The notes under the pieces are model-generated. The model did no database searches. It saw only the letters and a list, made by a program, of their open reading frames with translations, and had not been told where the DNA came from. A stretch of 64,000 nucleotides of DNA from Terriglobia bacterium (GTDB lineage: Bacteria > Acidobacteriota > Terriglobia > JAIQFV01): NCBI GenBank assembly GCA_028716525.1, contig JAQUPQ010000005.1, forward strand, positions 1 to 64,000, in the 5' to 3' direction. How positions within the stretch are numbered: position 1 is the stretch's first letter; each line of letters begins with the position of its first letter. Position numbers and translations under genes: made by a program. Below are positions 8,772 through 17,332 of the stretch, piece after piece.

Positions 8772-9689
8772 ATGTGGAAGAAACTCCGATTATTCTCAAT
8801 CATTCTTTTGCTTGTCATTAGTATTAGCATAATCAGCCGGGCGGCGAATCCCACTCCCCTTCCGTTGGAGGATCCGCGGTACGACCGCACGGAGCCGAAC
8901 ACCTGTTCAGCTTGCCACTTTACGATGGGAGCGAACGGTGATCACAACATGGAGGCGGTTGGACTTAAAATCGATTCTGCCAATACGGCCTTCTCTCTCA
9001 CCGGCAGCGGCTGGTTGGCGGCGCGTCACTCCCAATCCAATCACGGCTCCACCCAGAACACCTTCTGCTCCAAATGCCATTCACCACTTCAAGCCACTCC
9101 TCAAGCCAGTTTCAATAACGGCTTTTTCCAAAACACGGATCTGATCGCGGATGGAAAGTCTGAAGGAGTGGTGTGTGCCACGTGTCACCCCTCGCACACC
9201 GCAGCGGCGGCGTTGGGGCGTCGACTGGGAATCTACAAGTTTGGGACCGACCGAAACCTCGCCTCTTCCTATACCGTGGTTAAGGAAGGTGAAGAGGACA
9301 CGCTTTGCCTCAACTGTCACGTCCAGCGCCATAACGAGACCAACGTGGCTTTCCAGCGGATGTACAATGCCGGTGTTCGTTGCATCGATTGTCACATGGC
9401 GGTTTACGGAACGGTTGTGAACACCACGGTTCCGAAGCGATTCCATGACTGGAAAGTGGCACAGAACCTGCCCTATTCCTGCGGTGTCAGCGGCGCCCAA
9501 CCGGGATATCAATGTCATCCGGAATTCAGCGTGAACTCCACCCTGGCGTTTCTCCCTTACTTGAAGGAGCAACACAAGGACTGGTGGCCGTTAGGGCCGG
9601 GTTCCAAGAGAGCTTCACGTTTGCTGCAAACGCCGGAAGATTATCTGGCACTGTGGCGGGAAATTCAGAAAACCACCGACAATCAATAG
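8772..9689 (+). CDS. Secreted multihaem cytochrome c
   Basis: A 305-residue protein with an N-terminal signal or anchor (residues about 5-24, rich in Ile/Leu) and a good ribosome-binding site (GAAAGGAAACGAGG). Five CXXCH haem-attachment motifs are seen: CSACH (45), CSKCH (99), CATCH (135), CLNCH (179) and CIDCH (204). A further CGVSGAQPGYQCH at 237-249 has the form CX10CH and could hold a sixth haem in an unusual site. Many extra His residues could act as distal ligands. It is probably a periplasmic electron carrier or reductase subunit. The exact family is not recognised. It is monocistronic, with a strong hairpin after the stop. Confidence 0.88.
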   Translation: MWKKLRLFSIILLLVISISIISRAANPTPLPLEDPRYDRTEPNTCSACHFTMGANGDHNMEAVGLKIDSANTAFSLTGSGWLAARHSQSNHGSTQNTFCSKCHSPLQATPQASFNNGFFQNTDLIADGKSEGVVCATCHPSHTAAAALGRRLGIYKFGTDRNLASSYTVVKEGEEDTLCLNCHVQRHNETNVAFQRMYNAGVRCIDCHMAVYGTVVNTTVPKRFHDWKVAQNLPYSCGVSGAQPGYQCHPEFSVNSTLAFLPYLKEQHKDWWPLGPGSKRASRLLQTPEDYLALWREIQKTTDNQ

Positions 9690-9730
9690 TCGGCTCGTTT
9701 CATCAATCTGATTTTTGAAGGAATCTCGGA

Positions 9731-9773
9731 CCACAGCAAGAAGGGCGTCATCAATAACGCCTTCTTGCTGTGG
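9731..9773. terminator. Strong hairpin between convergent genes
   Basis: CCACAGCAAGAAGG at 9731-9744 pairs with its inverse complement ending at 9773, leaving a loop of roughly ten bases. It sits between the stop of the cytochrome gene and the stop of the convergent acyl-CoA dehydrogenase gene, so it can act in both directions. There is no clear T tract, so rho-independent function is likely but not certain. Confidence 0.7.
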
Positions 9774-9805
9774 ATTCGGATTCGACGCAGTTCCCTTTCC
9801 TGAAC

Positions 9806-11275
9806 TTAGATACTTCCCTCGCCGGACTCATATTTCTTCAAGAGGCATTGGCCCGCAAACCGGGCGAGATGACGGAATAAAATCTCCGCATCCGCCTCCT
9901 GACGTGCCGGCTCCAACGCCAAGTACTGCTCCACATGCTCTTGAATCTCTTTGAGCTCTCTACCCTCCGCCCATTTTTCCAGATGTTTCCAGAGCAGGCG
10001 GTGGGCATGCTTGCGCTGCATGACTTCGAGCCCGTCGAGAATCTGACGATGAGCCGGACCTTCCCAAACCGCCAGGATCATGGCCTCACGGAACCAGCGC
10101 TCTGCGGAATACTCCGCCAGCGTACCCATCCCGCCATGGACCTCCATCTCCCATTTCGCCGTCTGCGCCGCAAATTCGGCCGTCCAGTACTTGGCCAGAT
10201 GCGTGACCAGCCGAAAGAGATGATGACGATCGCTGAGGGGTGGTATCTCCTGCCACACTTCGTCGAGAAGCTGCACCGACTCCCAGGCCAGGGCAAACGC
10301 CAGTTTCAGCCCCGCCCAGCGATCTTCGAATTGCTTCTTCAACAGAGGATGATCAGAAATGGTCCGCCCGAAGGCCACTCGTTGGGACGCAAACGTCCAA
10401 GCTTCGGAAATGGCGCGTTGTGTCAGAGCGACGCTTCCGACACTGTTGGCGACCCTTGAAAGATTCAATACTTCCAAGATGAGGTAGATCCCCCACTCCG
10501 CCTTCCCCAGCAGAAAGGCCTCACTGCCTTTGAGCTCCACCTCGCCCGTAGGAACCGACCGGGTGCCGATCTTGTTCTTCATCCTGCGAATGTAATAATT
10601 GAGGGTGCCGTCGGATTTGTATTTGGGCAGAAGAAACAATGCCAGCCCGCGCACCCCGGGAGGAGCCGTTTCAGGTCTGGCGGCAACGACGGCCAATTCG
10701 GCTCCGGCGTTGCTGGCAAAATATTTTTCTCCGGTCAGCAACCATCGATCCCCGATGGGTCGTGCTGTTGTTTCCACATTGGCACCGAGATCCGATCCTC
10801 CTTTGGCTTCGGTCATCCAAGTGGCGCCCTGCCAAGCGGAATCATCCCGCCGCAACATCGGTTCGAGGAACCTGGCTCGAAGTTCCGGTGTGCCGTATTT
10901 TGACAATGGAATGGCCGTCGATAGCGACACCGTATAAGGGCAGTAAAGGCCGGGATCGTGAAAGGCCGTGACGTAACCTATAAGATAAGAGGACAGTGGA
11001 GATTTATCCTCGAAGCAACTCCACACCGCGCCGGCGCGATAGCCGCGTTTGAGCATCGTCCAATACTCCGGCGGATAGAGAATTTCGTCGATGCGTTGAC
11101 CCCATTGATCAAACATCCTCAACCAGGGTGTTCCCGCGCGATCAATTGATTCCGAGATGGCGTCTCCCTGTGAGGTCCACCAGGCTTCGTAATCTCGAAG
11201 GCGGGGTTCTTGCTGAATGGAGACTTGAAGGTGTTTTAGAAAACCAACAGCGGTATTGACACTTGCATATGACAT
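9806..11275 (-). CDS. Acyl-CoA dehydrogenase family protein (AidB-like)
   Basis: A 489-residue flavoprotein. The start at 11275 (MSYASVNTAV) is supported by GCAGGAG eight bases upstream. Residues about 140-400 carry the acyl-CoA dehydrogenase core: GATWMTEAKGGSDLGAN, WLLTGEKYFASNAGAEL, and SQRVAFGRTISDHPLLKKQ in the C-terminal helical domain, then EVHGGMGTLAEYSAERWFREA. The length, above the usual 380 residues, and the arrangement resemble the AidB/long-chain subgroup. It would use FAD to oxidise an acyl thioester. The next gene upstream on the strand encodes an acyl carrier protein, so an ACP-bound substrate is possible, though 477 bases lie between them. Confidence 0.83.
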   Translation of the reverse strand: MSYASVNTAVGFLKHLQVSIQQEPRLRDYEAWWTSQGDAISESIDRAGTPWLRMFDQWGQRIDEILYPPEYWTMLKRGYRAGAVWSCFEDKSPLSSYLIGYVTAFHDPGLYCPYTVSLSTAIPLSKYGTPELRARFLEPMLRRDDSAWQGATWMTEAKGGSDLGANVETTARPIGDRWLLTGEKYFASNAGAELAVVAARPETAPPGVRGLALFLLPKYKSDGTLNYYIRRMKNKIGTRSVPTGEVELKGSEAFLLGKAEWGIYLILEVLNLSRVANSVGSVALTQRAISEAWTFASQRVAFGRTISDHPLLKKQFEDRWAGLKLAFALAWESVQLLDEVWQEIPPLSDRHHLFRLVTHLAKYWTAEFAAQTAKWEMEVHGGMGTLAEYSAERWFREAMILAVWEGPAHRQILDGLEVMQRKHAHRLLWKHLEKWAEGRELKEIQEHVEQYLALEPARQEADAEILFRHLARFAGQCLLKKYESGEGSI

Positions 11276-11752
11276 GGAGTCGTCTCCTGCAGCACTTTGA
11301 CGAGGTCGTTCAGCCACATCCTGCTCATGGCGATTCTGAGTTGTTCTTATCGAGACCCTGAAAACTCTGACTCAATCGCTTATGCGACAAACCCTTCTTA
11401 CCGAATCATTTTCAAAAAAAGTATACGCTCGGTCACAGGGACCGGCAACTTGAGGAAATCTGCCGTTGGAGCCTTACCGTTGCCCGCACTGGCTACAAGA
11501 CGGCTTGAAATTGCGGCGGAACCCCTGGGGTTGACACTACTCTAAGAATCCCGAGGAGCGACTTCGTTTTGATATTTTGCCCCTCTTGTTGCGCCGATGT
11601 GCGGCTGCTCCGGCCTAATTGGATCTTTCGATTGCTCGGGAAATCACAGCAACTCATCCTCTACCCGCCAATCGACTCATTGTTGGAATGATTTCAATTC
11701 TGAAAGGCTGGGGGCAAGGAAGATGGACTGCAGCACCGTTGGGGTTCAACCA
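11276..11752. other. Intergenic region, nothing recognised
   Basis: Between the acyl carrier protein gene and the acyl-CoA dehydrogenase gene, both on the minus strand. No frame with a plausible start and protein-like composition, no hairpin with a T tract and no repeat shared with the rest of the window was seen. The gap is long enough for the downstream gene to have its own promoter. Confidence 0.4.
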
Positions 11753-12058
11753 CTAGTTCGGTTGTTTGAGAGTCTCGTCGAGGTAATCAATCAGTGTTCT
11801 GATATTCGAAAAAGGGCTCTTTTCTCGCGACAACAGATTCTCATCAGCGATAGTAACTTCGACGCCGAATGCAGCTTTGACCTTTTCCTCGACTTCCATG
11901 ATCAACGTAACGAAGTCCAGTGATTCGAGCTTTCCGGACGGACCATACAACGGCGCATCCATCGATTTTTCGATCCGGGCGCCCTTCGTGGAAAGCTGTC
12001 GGTTGAGCTCATCCACTGCGCTGTAAACGGCCGTCTTGATTCTATCGCGGTTGTCCAT
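11753..12058 (-). CDS. Acyl carrier protein
   Basis: A 101-residue acidic helical protein with the carrier-protein signature GKLESLDFVTLIMEVEE. Ser46 takes the place of the phosphopantetheine-bearing Ser of the usual DSL motif, here ESL. The sequence differs from primary-metabolism ACPs (no DSLD, longer N-terminus), so it is probably a dedicated carrier for a specialised acyl chain. It is divergent from the KASIII-like gene, which has its own promoter, and upstream of an acyl-CoA dehydrogenase. Together these suggest a short acyl-modifying pathway next to the polysaccharide locus. Confidence 0.85.
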   Translation of the reverse strand: MDNRDRIKTAVYSAVDELNRQLSTKGARIEKSMDAPLYGPSGKLESLDFVTLIMEVEEKVKAAFGVEVTIADENLLSREKSPFSNIRTLIDYLDETLKQPN

Positions 12059-12169
12059 GGTTCTTCCCTCGGTTGATGGATCCTATCCGGGCCGTCCCGA
12101 AGATGAAGCGAACGGAGCGCAGATTTCTGTCAAACCCTAGGCCGCCCTCGATGCGGGTCTGTTCTGCAA

Positions 12170-12198
12170 TAAACACGGATGAGGCATTTTGCTATAAT
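12170..12198 (+). promoter_or_regulatory. Sigma70-type promoter for the KASIII-like gene
   Basis: A perfect TATAAT at 12193-12198 has an upstream TG (extended -10), and TAAACA sits 17 bases before it. The expected start point is about 25 bases before the ATG at 12231. The match is by sequence only. Confidence 0.6.
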
Positions 12199-12230
12199 GA
12201 CGCCGCAAGTGAGTCACTTGCACCACACTC

Positions 12231-13253
12231 ATGCATCCGAGAGCAGCTATCAAAGCCATTGCATCCTTCCTGCCGGCGGGAACACTGACCAACGAAGAAT
12301 TAGCTGAACAATTCGGCAACTGGCATGCGTCCCAGATTCTCTCAAAAACAGGGATTGCCGTGCGCCACGTTGCAGCCGCCGATGAGTGCGCTTCGGATCT
12401 CGGCGTGGCCGCCGCCCAGCGTCTGTTCGAAAGCGGTGCGTGCGCCCCTGAAGGCGTGGATTTTCTGCTCTTCTGTACGCAAAGTCCAGATTATTTTCTG
12501 CCCTCAAGCGCGTGTGTAATGCAGCATCGCCTGGGCTTAAAAACCACCTGTGGAGCGCTCGATTTCAATCAAGGTTGCTCCGGTTATGTCTATGGTTTGG
12601 CGATGGCAAAGAGTTTGGTCGAGACCGCCACATCAACCAATGTGCTGTTGATCACTGCCGATACTTACACAAGATTCATCAATCCCCGCGATCGGTCGGT
12701 GCGCACTCTGTTTGGTGATGGCGCTGCGGCGACTTTAGTTCAAGCCGTCAAGGCGGATTCAGAATTTATCGGCCCTTTCGTTCTGGGAACGGATGGTCGC
12801 GGAGCCGACCGGCTCATTGTTCCTTCCGGCGGCCTCCGCTGTCCCCCCACGGCTTCGACGGCAGTCGAAAAGCAGGACAGCAGCGGAAACTGGCGGTCCG
12901 AGCAAGACCTCTATATGGACGGGGCCGATGTGTTCAGTTTCGCTTTGAAAACTGTCCCGCCAGTACTGGAGGAACTGCTGAGAAAATGCGCTTTGACGCT
13001 CGATCAAGTGGATATGGTCATCTTGCACCAGGCCAACAAGTTCATGCTCGAGAGATTGCGCGACAAGATGAAAATACCCCATGAGAAATTCTGGATTGAG
13101 ATGGAAGAGACGGGTAACACGGTTTCTTCAACCATACCGATCGCTCTGGAGAGCGCCCGGAAGCAGGGCCGCGTGAAGCCCGGCGACCGTGTTGCCCTGG
13201 TCGGTTTCGGTGTCGGTTATTCCTGGGGCGCGGCGATGATTGAGATTGCATAG
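12231..13253 (+). CDS. 3-oxoacyl-ACP synthase III (KASIII/FabH-like)
   Basis: A 340-residue thiolase-fold condensing enzyme. The complete triad is visible: Cys116 in NQGCSGYVYGL, His266 in ILHQANKF and Asn296 in EETGNTVSS. The C-terminal GDRVALVGFGVGYSWGAA is typical of FabH-like proteins. It should transfer an acyl group from a CoA or ACP thioester, by condensation or, in some relatives, by plain acyl transfer to an amine or hydroxyl. Context (an ACP gene upstream on the opposite strand and an AAC(3)-type acetyltransferase 6 bases downstream) favours a specialised role over housekeeping fatty-acid synthesis. It has its own TATAAT promoter. Confidence 0.88.
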   Translation: MHPRAAIKAIASFLPAGTLTNEELAEQFGNWHASQILSKTGIAVRHVAAADECASDLGVAAAQRLFESGACAPEGVDFLLFCTQSPDYFLPSSACVMQHRLGLKTTCGALDFNQGCSGYVYGLAMAKSLVETATSTNVLLITADTYTRFINPRDRSVRTLFGDGAAATLVQAVKADSEFIGPFVLGTDGRGADRLIVPSGGLRCPPTASTAVEKQDSSGNWRSEQDLYMDGADVFSFALKTVPPVLEELLRKCALTLDQVDMVILHQANKFMLERLRDKMKIPHEKFWIEMEETGNTVSSTIPIALESARKQGRVKPGDRVALVGFGVGYSWGAAMIEIA

Positions 13254-13258
13254 CCAGA

Positions 13259-14158
13259 ATGACCATCGAAAAGATCGTCAGAACAATCTTGCCTGCAAGC
13301 GCGCTGGCTTCCCTGCGCCGCGCAAAGTGGGAACGAAAGAGGCACCGAGTAGCTTCCCTCACCCCGCTGACGGAAAATGAGTTCCGAGACATTCTCACCG
13401 GCGAGTTGGGCCTGGGCACCGGGGACGTGGTTTACGTGCACAGCGGCATGGATGGACTCCATCTCGCCTTCCCGTTTTATCGAATCCTGTTTTTGATTCA
13501 GCAGGTCATTAGCCCCGCCGGAACCGTGCTCTTTCCCACTTATCCCAACCATCGCATATCCTCGTATGAGTATCTACTCCAGGGGAGAGTCTTTGACGTA
13601 CGCCGGACTCCCTCCTACACGGGGATTTTGACCGAGTTTGCGCGCCGGCAACGAAACGCCATCCGCAGCCTACATCCCACAAAATCGGTTTGCGCCATCG
13701 GAGGTGTGGCCAAGGAAATTACCGCGACGCATCATTGCTCCCCTTATCCCTACGACACGTGCAGCCCTTATTTCAAATTGATCGAGCACCGCGCGAAAAT
13801 TCTCGGCCTGGGAGCCTCCACGAATTACCTTTCATTCATTTACTGTGTGGATGATGCCCTCAAGGAAGAGTTTCCCGTGCAGGTCTACCACGATCGGATT
13901 TTCGATGCGCGATGTATTAACACGGAAGGGGAACACGTGGTCGTGAGAACCTATGCGCACAATATGGACCGCGTGATTCATCCGGATATGCCCCGCTTTA
14001 TGAAAACGCATGTCTCTACCGAAGCGTGTTGTGACCTCAGGGTCCGGGGGATGAAGTTTTTCCGCGCCAGTGCACCCAAGCTGTTCGATGAACTGTTGCG
14101 GCTCGCCGCCCAGGGCATCACCACCTACCCGCGATCCGTCTATCGAAAACGGAAGTAG
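13259..14158 (+). CDS. AAC(3)-family N-acetyltransferase
   Basis: A 299-residue protein of the antibiotic acetyltransferase (AAC(3)/FrbF/YokD) fold. The family landmarks are VVYVHSGMDGL near residue 58, RTPSYTGILTEFARR, RSLHPTKSVCAIG with the conserved His and Ser, and LGLGASTNYLSF. Relatives acetylate amino sugars on nucleotides or secondary metabolites as well as aminoglycosides. It starts 6 bases after the KASIII-like gene and lies beside a polysaccharide locus, so an acyl transfer to a sugar amine in that pathway is more likely than drug resistance. Confidence 0.8.
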   Translation: MTIEKIVRTILPASALASLRRAKWERKRHRVASLTPLTENEFRDILTGELGLGTGDVVYVHSGMDGLHLAFPFYRILFLIQQVISPAGTVLFPTYPNHRISSYEYLLQGRVFDVRRTPSYTGILTEFARRQRNAIRSLHPTKSVCAIGGVAKEITATHHCSPYPYDTCSPYFKLIEHRAKILGLGASTNYLSFIYCVDDALKEEFPVQVYHDRIFDARCINTEGEHVVVRTYAHNMDRVIHPDMPRFMKTHVSTEACCDLRVRGMKFFRASAPKLFDELLRLAAQGITTYPRSVYRKRK

Positions 14159-14215
14159 GTTGCGCCCGGCGGCCGACAAACAACCACCAGTCAACGGCTC
14201 CCCGGGGTCCTGAAA

Positions 14216-15361
14216 TCACTTGTTATCGGTTTCGCGGTTGTCCCGGCGCCGAATGTAAAACGCACCGCCTCGGAGCTTCTCCGCCATCTCGGCCAAGGTA
14301 ATGAACTTGAAGCCTTCGGTTCGTGAAACCTCGGCCAGGAGGTGCTCAATAGCGTTGATGTCGCGAATGTCCTTGGGGTGATTTGTTAACATTACGGGAA
14401 GCTCCGCCAAACCACTTGCTTCGGCCTGTTCCCTGATCGATTTGAGCATCTCGATCATCAAGGGATAATTCAGATTGCCCGTGTCGGACACGAAATGTGT
14501 TCGTTTCATTAGCGGCAGGATCAGCTTGGTATAGACTTGCCCGATTCGTGAAGGCTCGCTCCTCAAACGTCCATTCACAGGAGCCGCGCTGCCGGGCCGT
14601 TCAACGCCCCTGCGATGCCGTCGAACTTCTCGCCAAGCCAGTGACAGATTCCGTTGCGTGACCGCACGGCGCGACCCGTAAAAATGGTGGATCGGAACAC
14701 AAACAATCGGTTCGTGCTTGTCTGATACCTTACGCGCGTCTTCCATCAAGGGATAGAAAGGAAGAAACGTTTCTTCACAATGACGATAATCAAGCTGTAC
14801 GTGGCCATGGCTGACAAATAGACCGCCGACGGTGCTTACATCCAACTGCAGGCCAAGGTCGGCGAGGGACTTCAAGAGATGATCCGACGGGGCGGCGGCC
14901 AAAGCGCCGGCCCGAAAGGCAACGCAACGGTAGGCCGCATCAAGGGGCCGTAGAAGGTTTTCCAAATATTGCCGCCCCTCGGCGATCATCGCGTAAGCGG
15001 CTTCACGGTCGTAGGTCAGAATCGACCAATCGCCTTTCAGACACCATCGTCCATTTTCATATTCCGCGTTAAGCCACTGCGGGTGCAGGTGCAATTGCAC
15101 GTCATGGCCTCGAAGAAAAGTTTCGCGCACATGCTCGTCCCAGCGATCGGCAAAGCGTTTCAATTCCGGATGTTTGCCTTCCAGGCGTCGAAAACTGAGT
15201 TGCTGCATCAGGTCGGGAAGAAACGTCACGCGGGCACCGAACTTGGCGTAAATTTTCAGGAGTTTTCTCATCGGCGCAAATTGAATCTGCTCGATGTCTC
15301 CCGAGCCGTCACCGCGCAATTCCCAATCGTGAGTCAGAGCAAAATAGATCGTCGTTTTCAT
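14216..15361 (-). CDS. Polysaccharide deacetylase-like protein
   Basis: A 381-residue protein. The ATG at 15361 (MKTTIYFALTHDWEL) is preferred to an upstream TTG. The N-terminal THDWELRGDG and later QLHLHPQW recall the metal-binding Asp and His-rich motifs of carbohydrate esterase family 4 NodB domains, but spacing is atypical. A segment with FRAGALAAAP and the C-terminal MLTNHPKDI also fit deacetylase-like proteins of surface-polysaccharide loci. It would remove N-acetyl groups from a glycan or a precursor. It is convergent with the acetyltransferase gene and divergent from the main polysaccharide operon. Confidence 0.68.
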   Translation of the reverse strand: MKTTIYFALTHDWELRGDGSGDIEQIQFAPMRKLLKIYAKFGARVTFLPDLMQQLSFRRLEGKHPELKRFADRWDEHVRETFLRGHDVQLHLHPQWLNAEYENGRWCLKGDWSILTYDREAAYAMIAEGRQYLENLLRPLDAAYRCVAFRAGALAAAPSDHLLKSLADLGLQLDVSTVGGLFVSHGHVQLDYRHCEETFLPFYPLMEDARKVSDKHEPIVCVPIHHFYGSRRAVTQRNLSLAWREVRRHRRGVERPGSAAPVNGRLRSEPSRIGQVYTKLILPLMKRTHFVSDTGNLNYPLMIEMLKSIREQAEASGLAELPVMLTNHPKDIRDINAIEHLLAEVSRTEGFKFITLAEMAEKLRGGAFYIRRRDNRETDNK

Positions 15362-16060
15362 GATGCACGGATGACCCAATTGGTGTGTATTGCACTTTCA
15401 AGGAGCGCCAGGCCACAGACATCACTTGTGAAGCCTTAACTGGGATCGATCAAGTCAACGGCCCCCGACTGAGTGAAATTTGGAAAATTCCGGCAGAAGG
15501 AGCGGGTAACCGCCGTGAAGACTTTCATAAACACGACGGCTAGACCAAAAATAACCTTGCCCACCAGGAGCAGACGCCCGGTGTCTCATTGTGTTGTCTC
15601 TATAGAGGCACTTCTTCACTCCAAATTCTACCATGCTTCCTTCGCGAGATTGTGGGATTGAACCACTATTCCAAGTCGTTCGCAACACACCGCTGAAGCC
15701 CTCCGCCAAATCCTGGTATTGAGACCCCATTCCCCGCGCAAGTTGGTTCCGGAGTATAATGCCTCCTGCTGGCTCCCAGTCACGAACAAGCTGCCGCTCC
15801 GTTGTCTTTGATCCTAAGAGGCTTGACGCGATGCGGACCGTGATGGATCAATGCCGTCTTTTTCGCATCCCAGCAACCTGCGAAGCTCTCCGACTGGTAT
15901 TTCAGACCACACGGACCAGAACAATGGATCCGAACCATTCCGGAATCGTCGCCACAGATTCAAGTCGGCGGGGGCGGAATCACTCTCAAAACGGATACAG
16001 GAATATTGCAGAAGGGTCCAGGGAGAGACGGGCTGGCCAGACGCCTCAAGAGGATAGATT
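15362..16060. other. Leader region of the polysaccharide locus
   Basis: About 700 bases between the deacetylase-like gene and the first plus-strand sugar gene. There is no credible coding frame. A perfect TATAAT occurs at 15755-15760 but has no good -35 box at the right distance. No JUMPStart/ops element or riboswitch was recognised. The length suggests regulation of the downstream operon, but the sequence does not show how. Confidence 0.4.
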
Positions 16061-17167
16061 ATGAAGGTTCCCTTCGTCGATCTGCATAGCCAATACTTGG
16101 CTTTAAAGCCGCAAATCGACGCTGCGTTTCAGCGCGTTGTGGAGCAAAGCGCATTCATTCTGGGTGAGGAGCATGATGCCTTTGAGCGCGCCTTTGCGGC
16201 TTACATCGGAACCCGGCATGCGCTGGGTGTTTCCTCGGGTACAGACGCGCTCGAGTTGGCGCTGTTAGCGTGCGGGATTGGACCGGGCGACGAGGTCATC
16301 ACGGTCCCCCATACTTTCATCGCCACGTGCGAAGCGATCACCCGTACCGGTGCGACCATCCGCTGGGTGGACGTCGATCCCTCCACTTACAATATGGATC
16401 CCCACCTCATCGAACCCGCCCTCACAGCAAAAACGAAGGCGGTCTTGGTGGTTCATCTTTACGGACAACCAGCCGACATGGATTCCATCAGTAAAATTTG
16501 CCGCTCCCGCAGACTGAAAATCGTCGAGGACTGTTGCCAAAGCCATGGCGCCAGGTTTCACGGACAAAGGGTCGGAACTTTTGGCGATGTCGCCTGCTTC
16601 AGTTTTTACCCCGGCAAAAACTTGGGTGCTTACGGGGATGGGGGCGCGGTGGTGACCAACGATCAGGCCATTGCGGACCGCGTGCGCCTCTTGCGAAATC
16701 ATGGTCAGCGGGATAAATATACTCACCTTGTCGAGGGCTATTGCCATCGATTGGACAACCTTCAAGCTGCTGTTCTCGGAGTGAAGCTTCCCCATCTGGA
16801 TGAATGGAATCACCAGAGACGGCAACATGCTGCCCTCTATGACAAACTTTTGAATGGAATCCCGGGCGTGATCACACCCCGGCTTCACCCGCACTCCGAA
16901 CCTGTGTATCATTTATATGTTGTTCAGGTGCCGCAACGAGACCGCGTCCAAGATGTTTTGAAGCAGGCGGGGATTGCCACGGGTATCCATTATCCCATTC
17001 CCTTGCACGAGCAGCCGGCGTACCAGCACTTGGGACACCCGAATGAGGACTTTCCGGTCAGCCATGATCTGGGACCGCGCGTCTTATCGCTTCCCATGTT
17101 TCCGGAGCTGACTTCCACCCAGATCGAGTTCGTGGTCGAAAATCTGAAAACGTCAATTCGGTCATGA
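16061..17167 (+). CDS. DegT/DnrJ/EryC1 sugar aminotransferase (WbpE-like)
   Basis: A 368-residue PLP enzyme with an AGGAT ribosome-binding site. It opens VPFVDLHSQY and has VSSGTDALELAL for phosphate binding, EDCCQSHGA and the PLP Lys at about 186 in FYPGKNLGAYGDGG. This is the NDP-keto-sugar aminotransferase family, which adds an amino group from glutamate. Together with the Gfo/Idh oxidoreductase, hexapeptide acetyltransferase and UDP-sugar 2-epimerase in this locus it matches the WbpE step in the formation of UDP-2,3-diacetamido uronic acids. The exact sugar is inferred from that combination. Confidence 0.9.
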   Translation: MKVPFVDLHSQYLALKPQIDAAFQRVVEQSAFILGEEHDAFERAFAAYIGTRHALGVSSGTDALELALLACGIGPGDEVITVPHTFIATCEAITRTGATIRWVDVDPSTYNMDPHLIEPALTAKTKAVLVVHLYGQPADMDSISKICRSRRLKIVEDCCQSHGARFHGQRVGTFGDVACFSFYPGKNLGAYGDGGAVVTNDQAIADRVRLLRNHGQRDKYTHLVEGYCHRLDNLQAAVLGVKLPHLDEWNHQRRQHAALYDKLLNGIPGVITPRLHPHSEPVYHLYVVQVPQRDRVQDVLKQAGIATGIHYPIPLHEQPAYQHLGHPNEDFPVSHDLGPRVLSLPMFPELTSTQIEFVVENLKTSIRS

Positions 17168-17332
17168 GCGAGCCCGTATACAGCCGAAATACTCCACGTC
17201 CCGGAGCCGGCCCCATTGCACTCGAGGCGCGGATTTGTAATTTTTCTTTTTGAGTGATTGTGATTGAATAGGACCCTGCAGTGAAGACCATGGGTGTTAC
17301 ATCTTGTAACGGTTTCTGGATGAAGAAAGCAC

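Noticed and set aside
11597-11923. 108-codon plus-strand frame
   Set aside because: Largely opposite the acyl carrier protein gene; no ribosome-binding site and no protein-like composition.
13259-14158. Aminoglycoside resistance gene
   Set aside because: The AAC(3) fold includes many sugar acetyltransferases, and the gene sits with acyl-metabolism and glycan genes, with no mobile element or other resistance gene.
15755-15760. Promoter of the polysaccharide operon
   Set aside because: TATAAT is perfect, but no -35 box is found at 15-19 bases and it lies 300 bases from the first gene; not strong enough to call.
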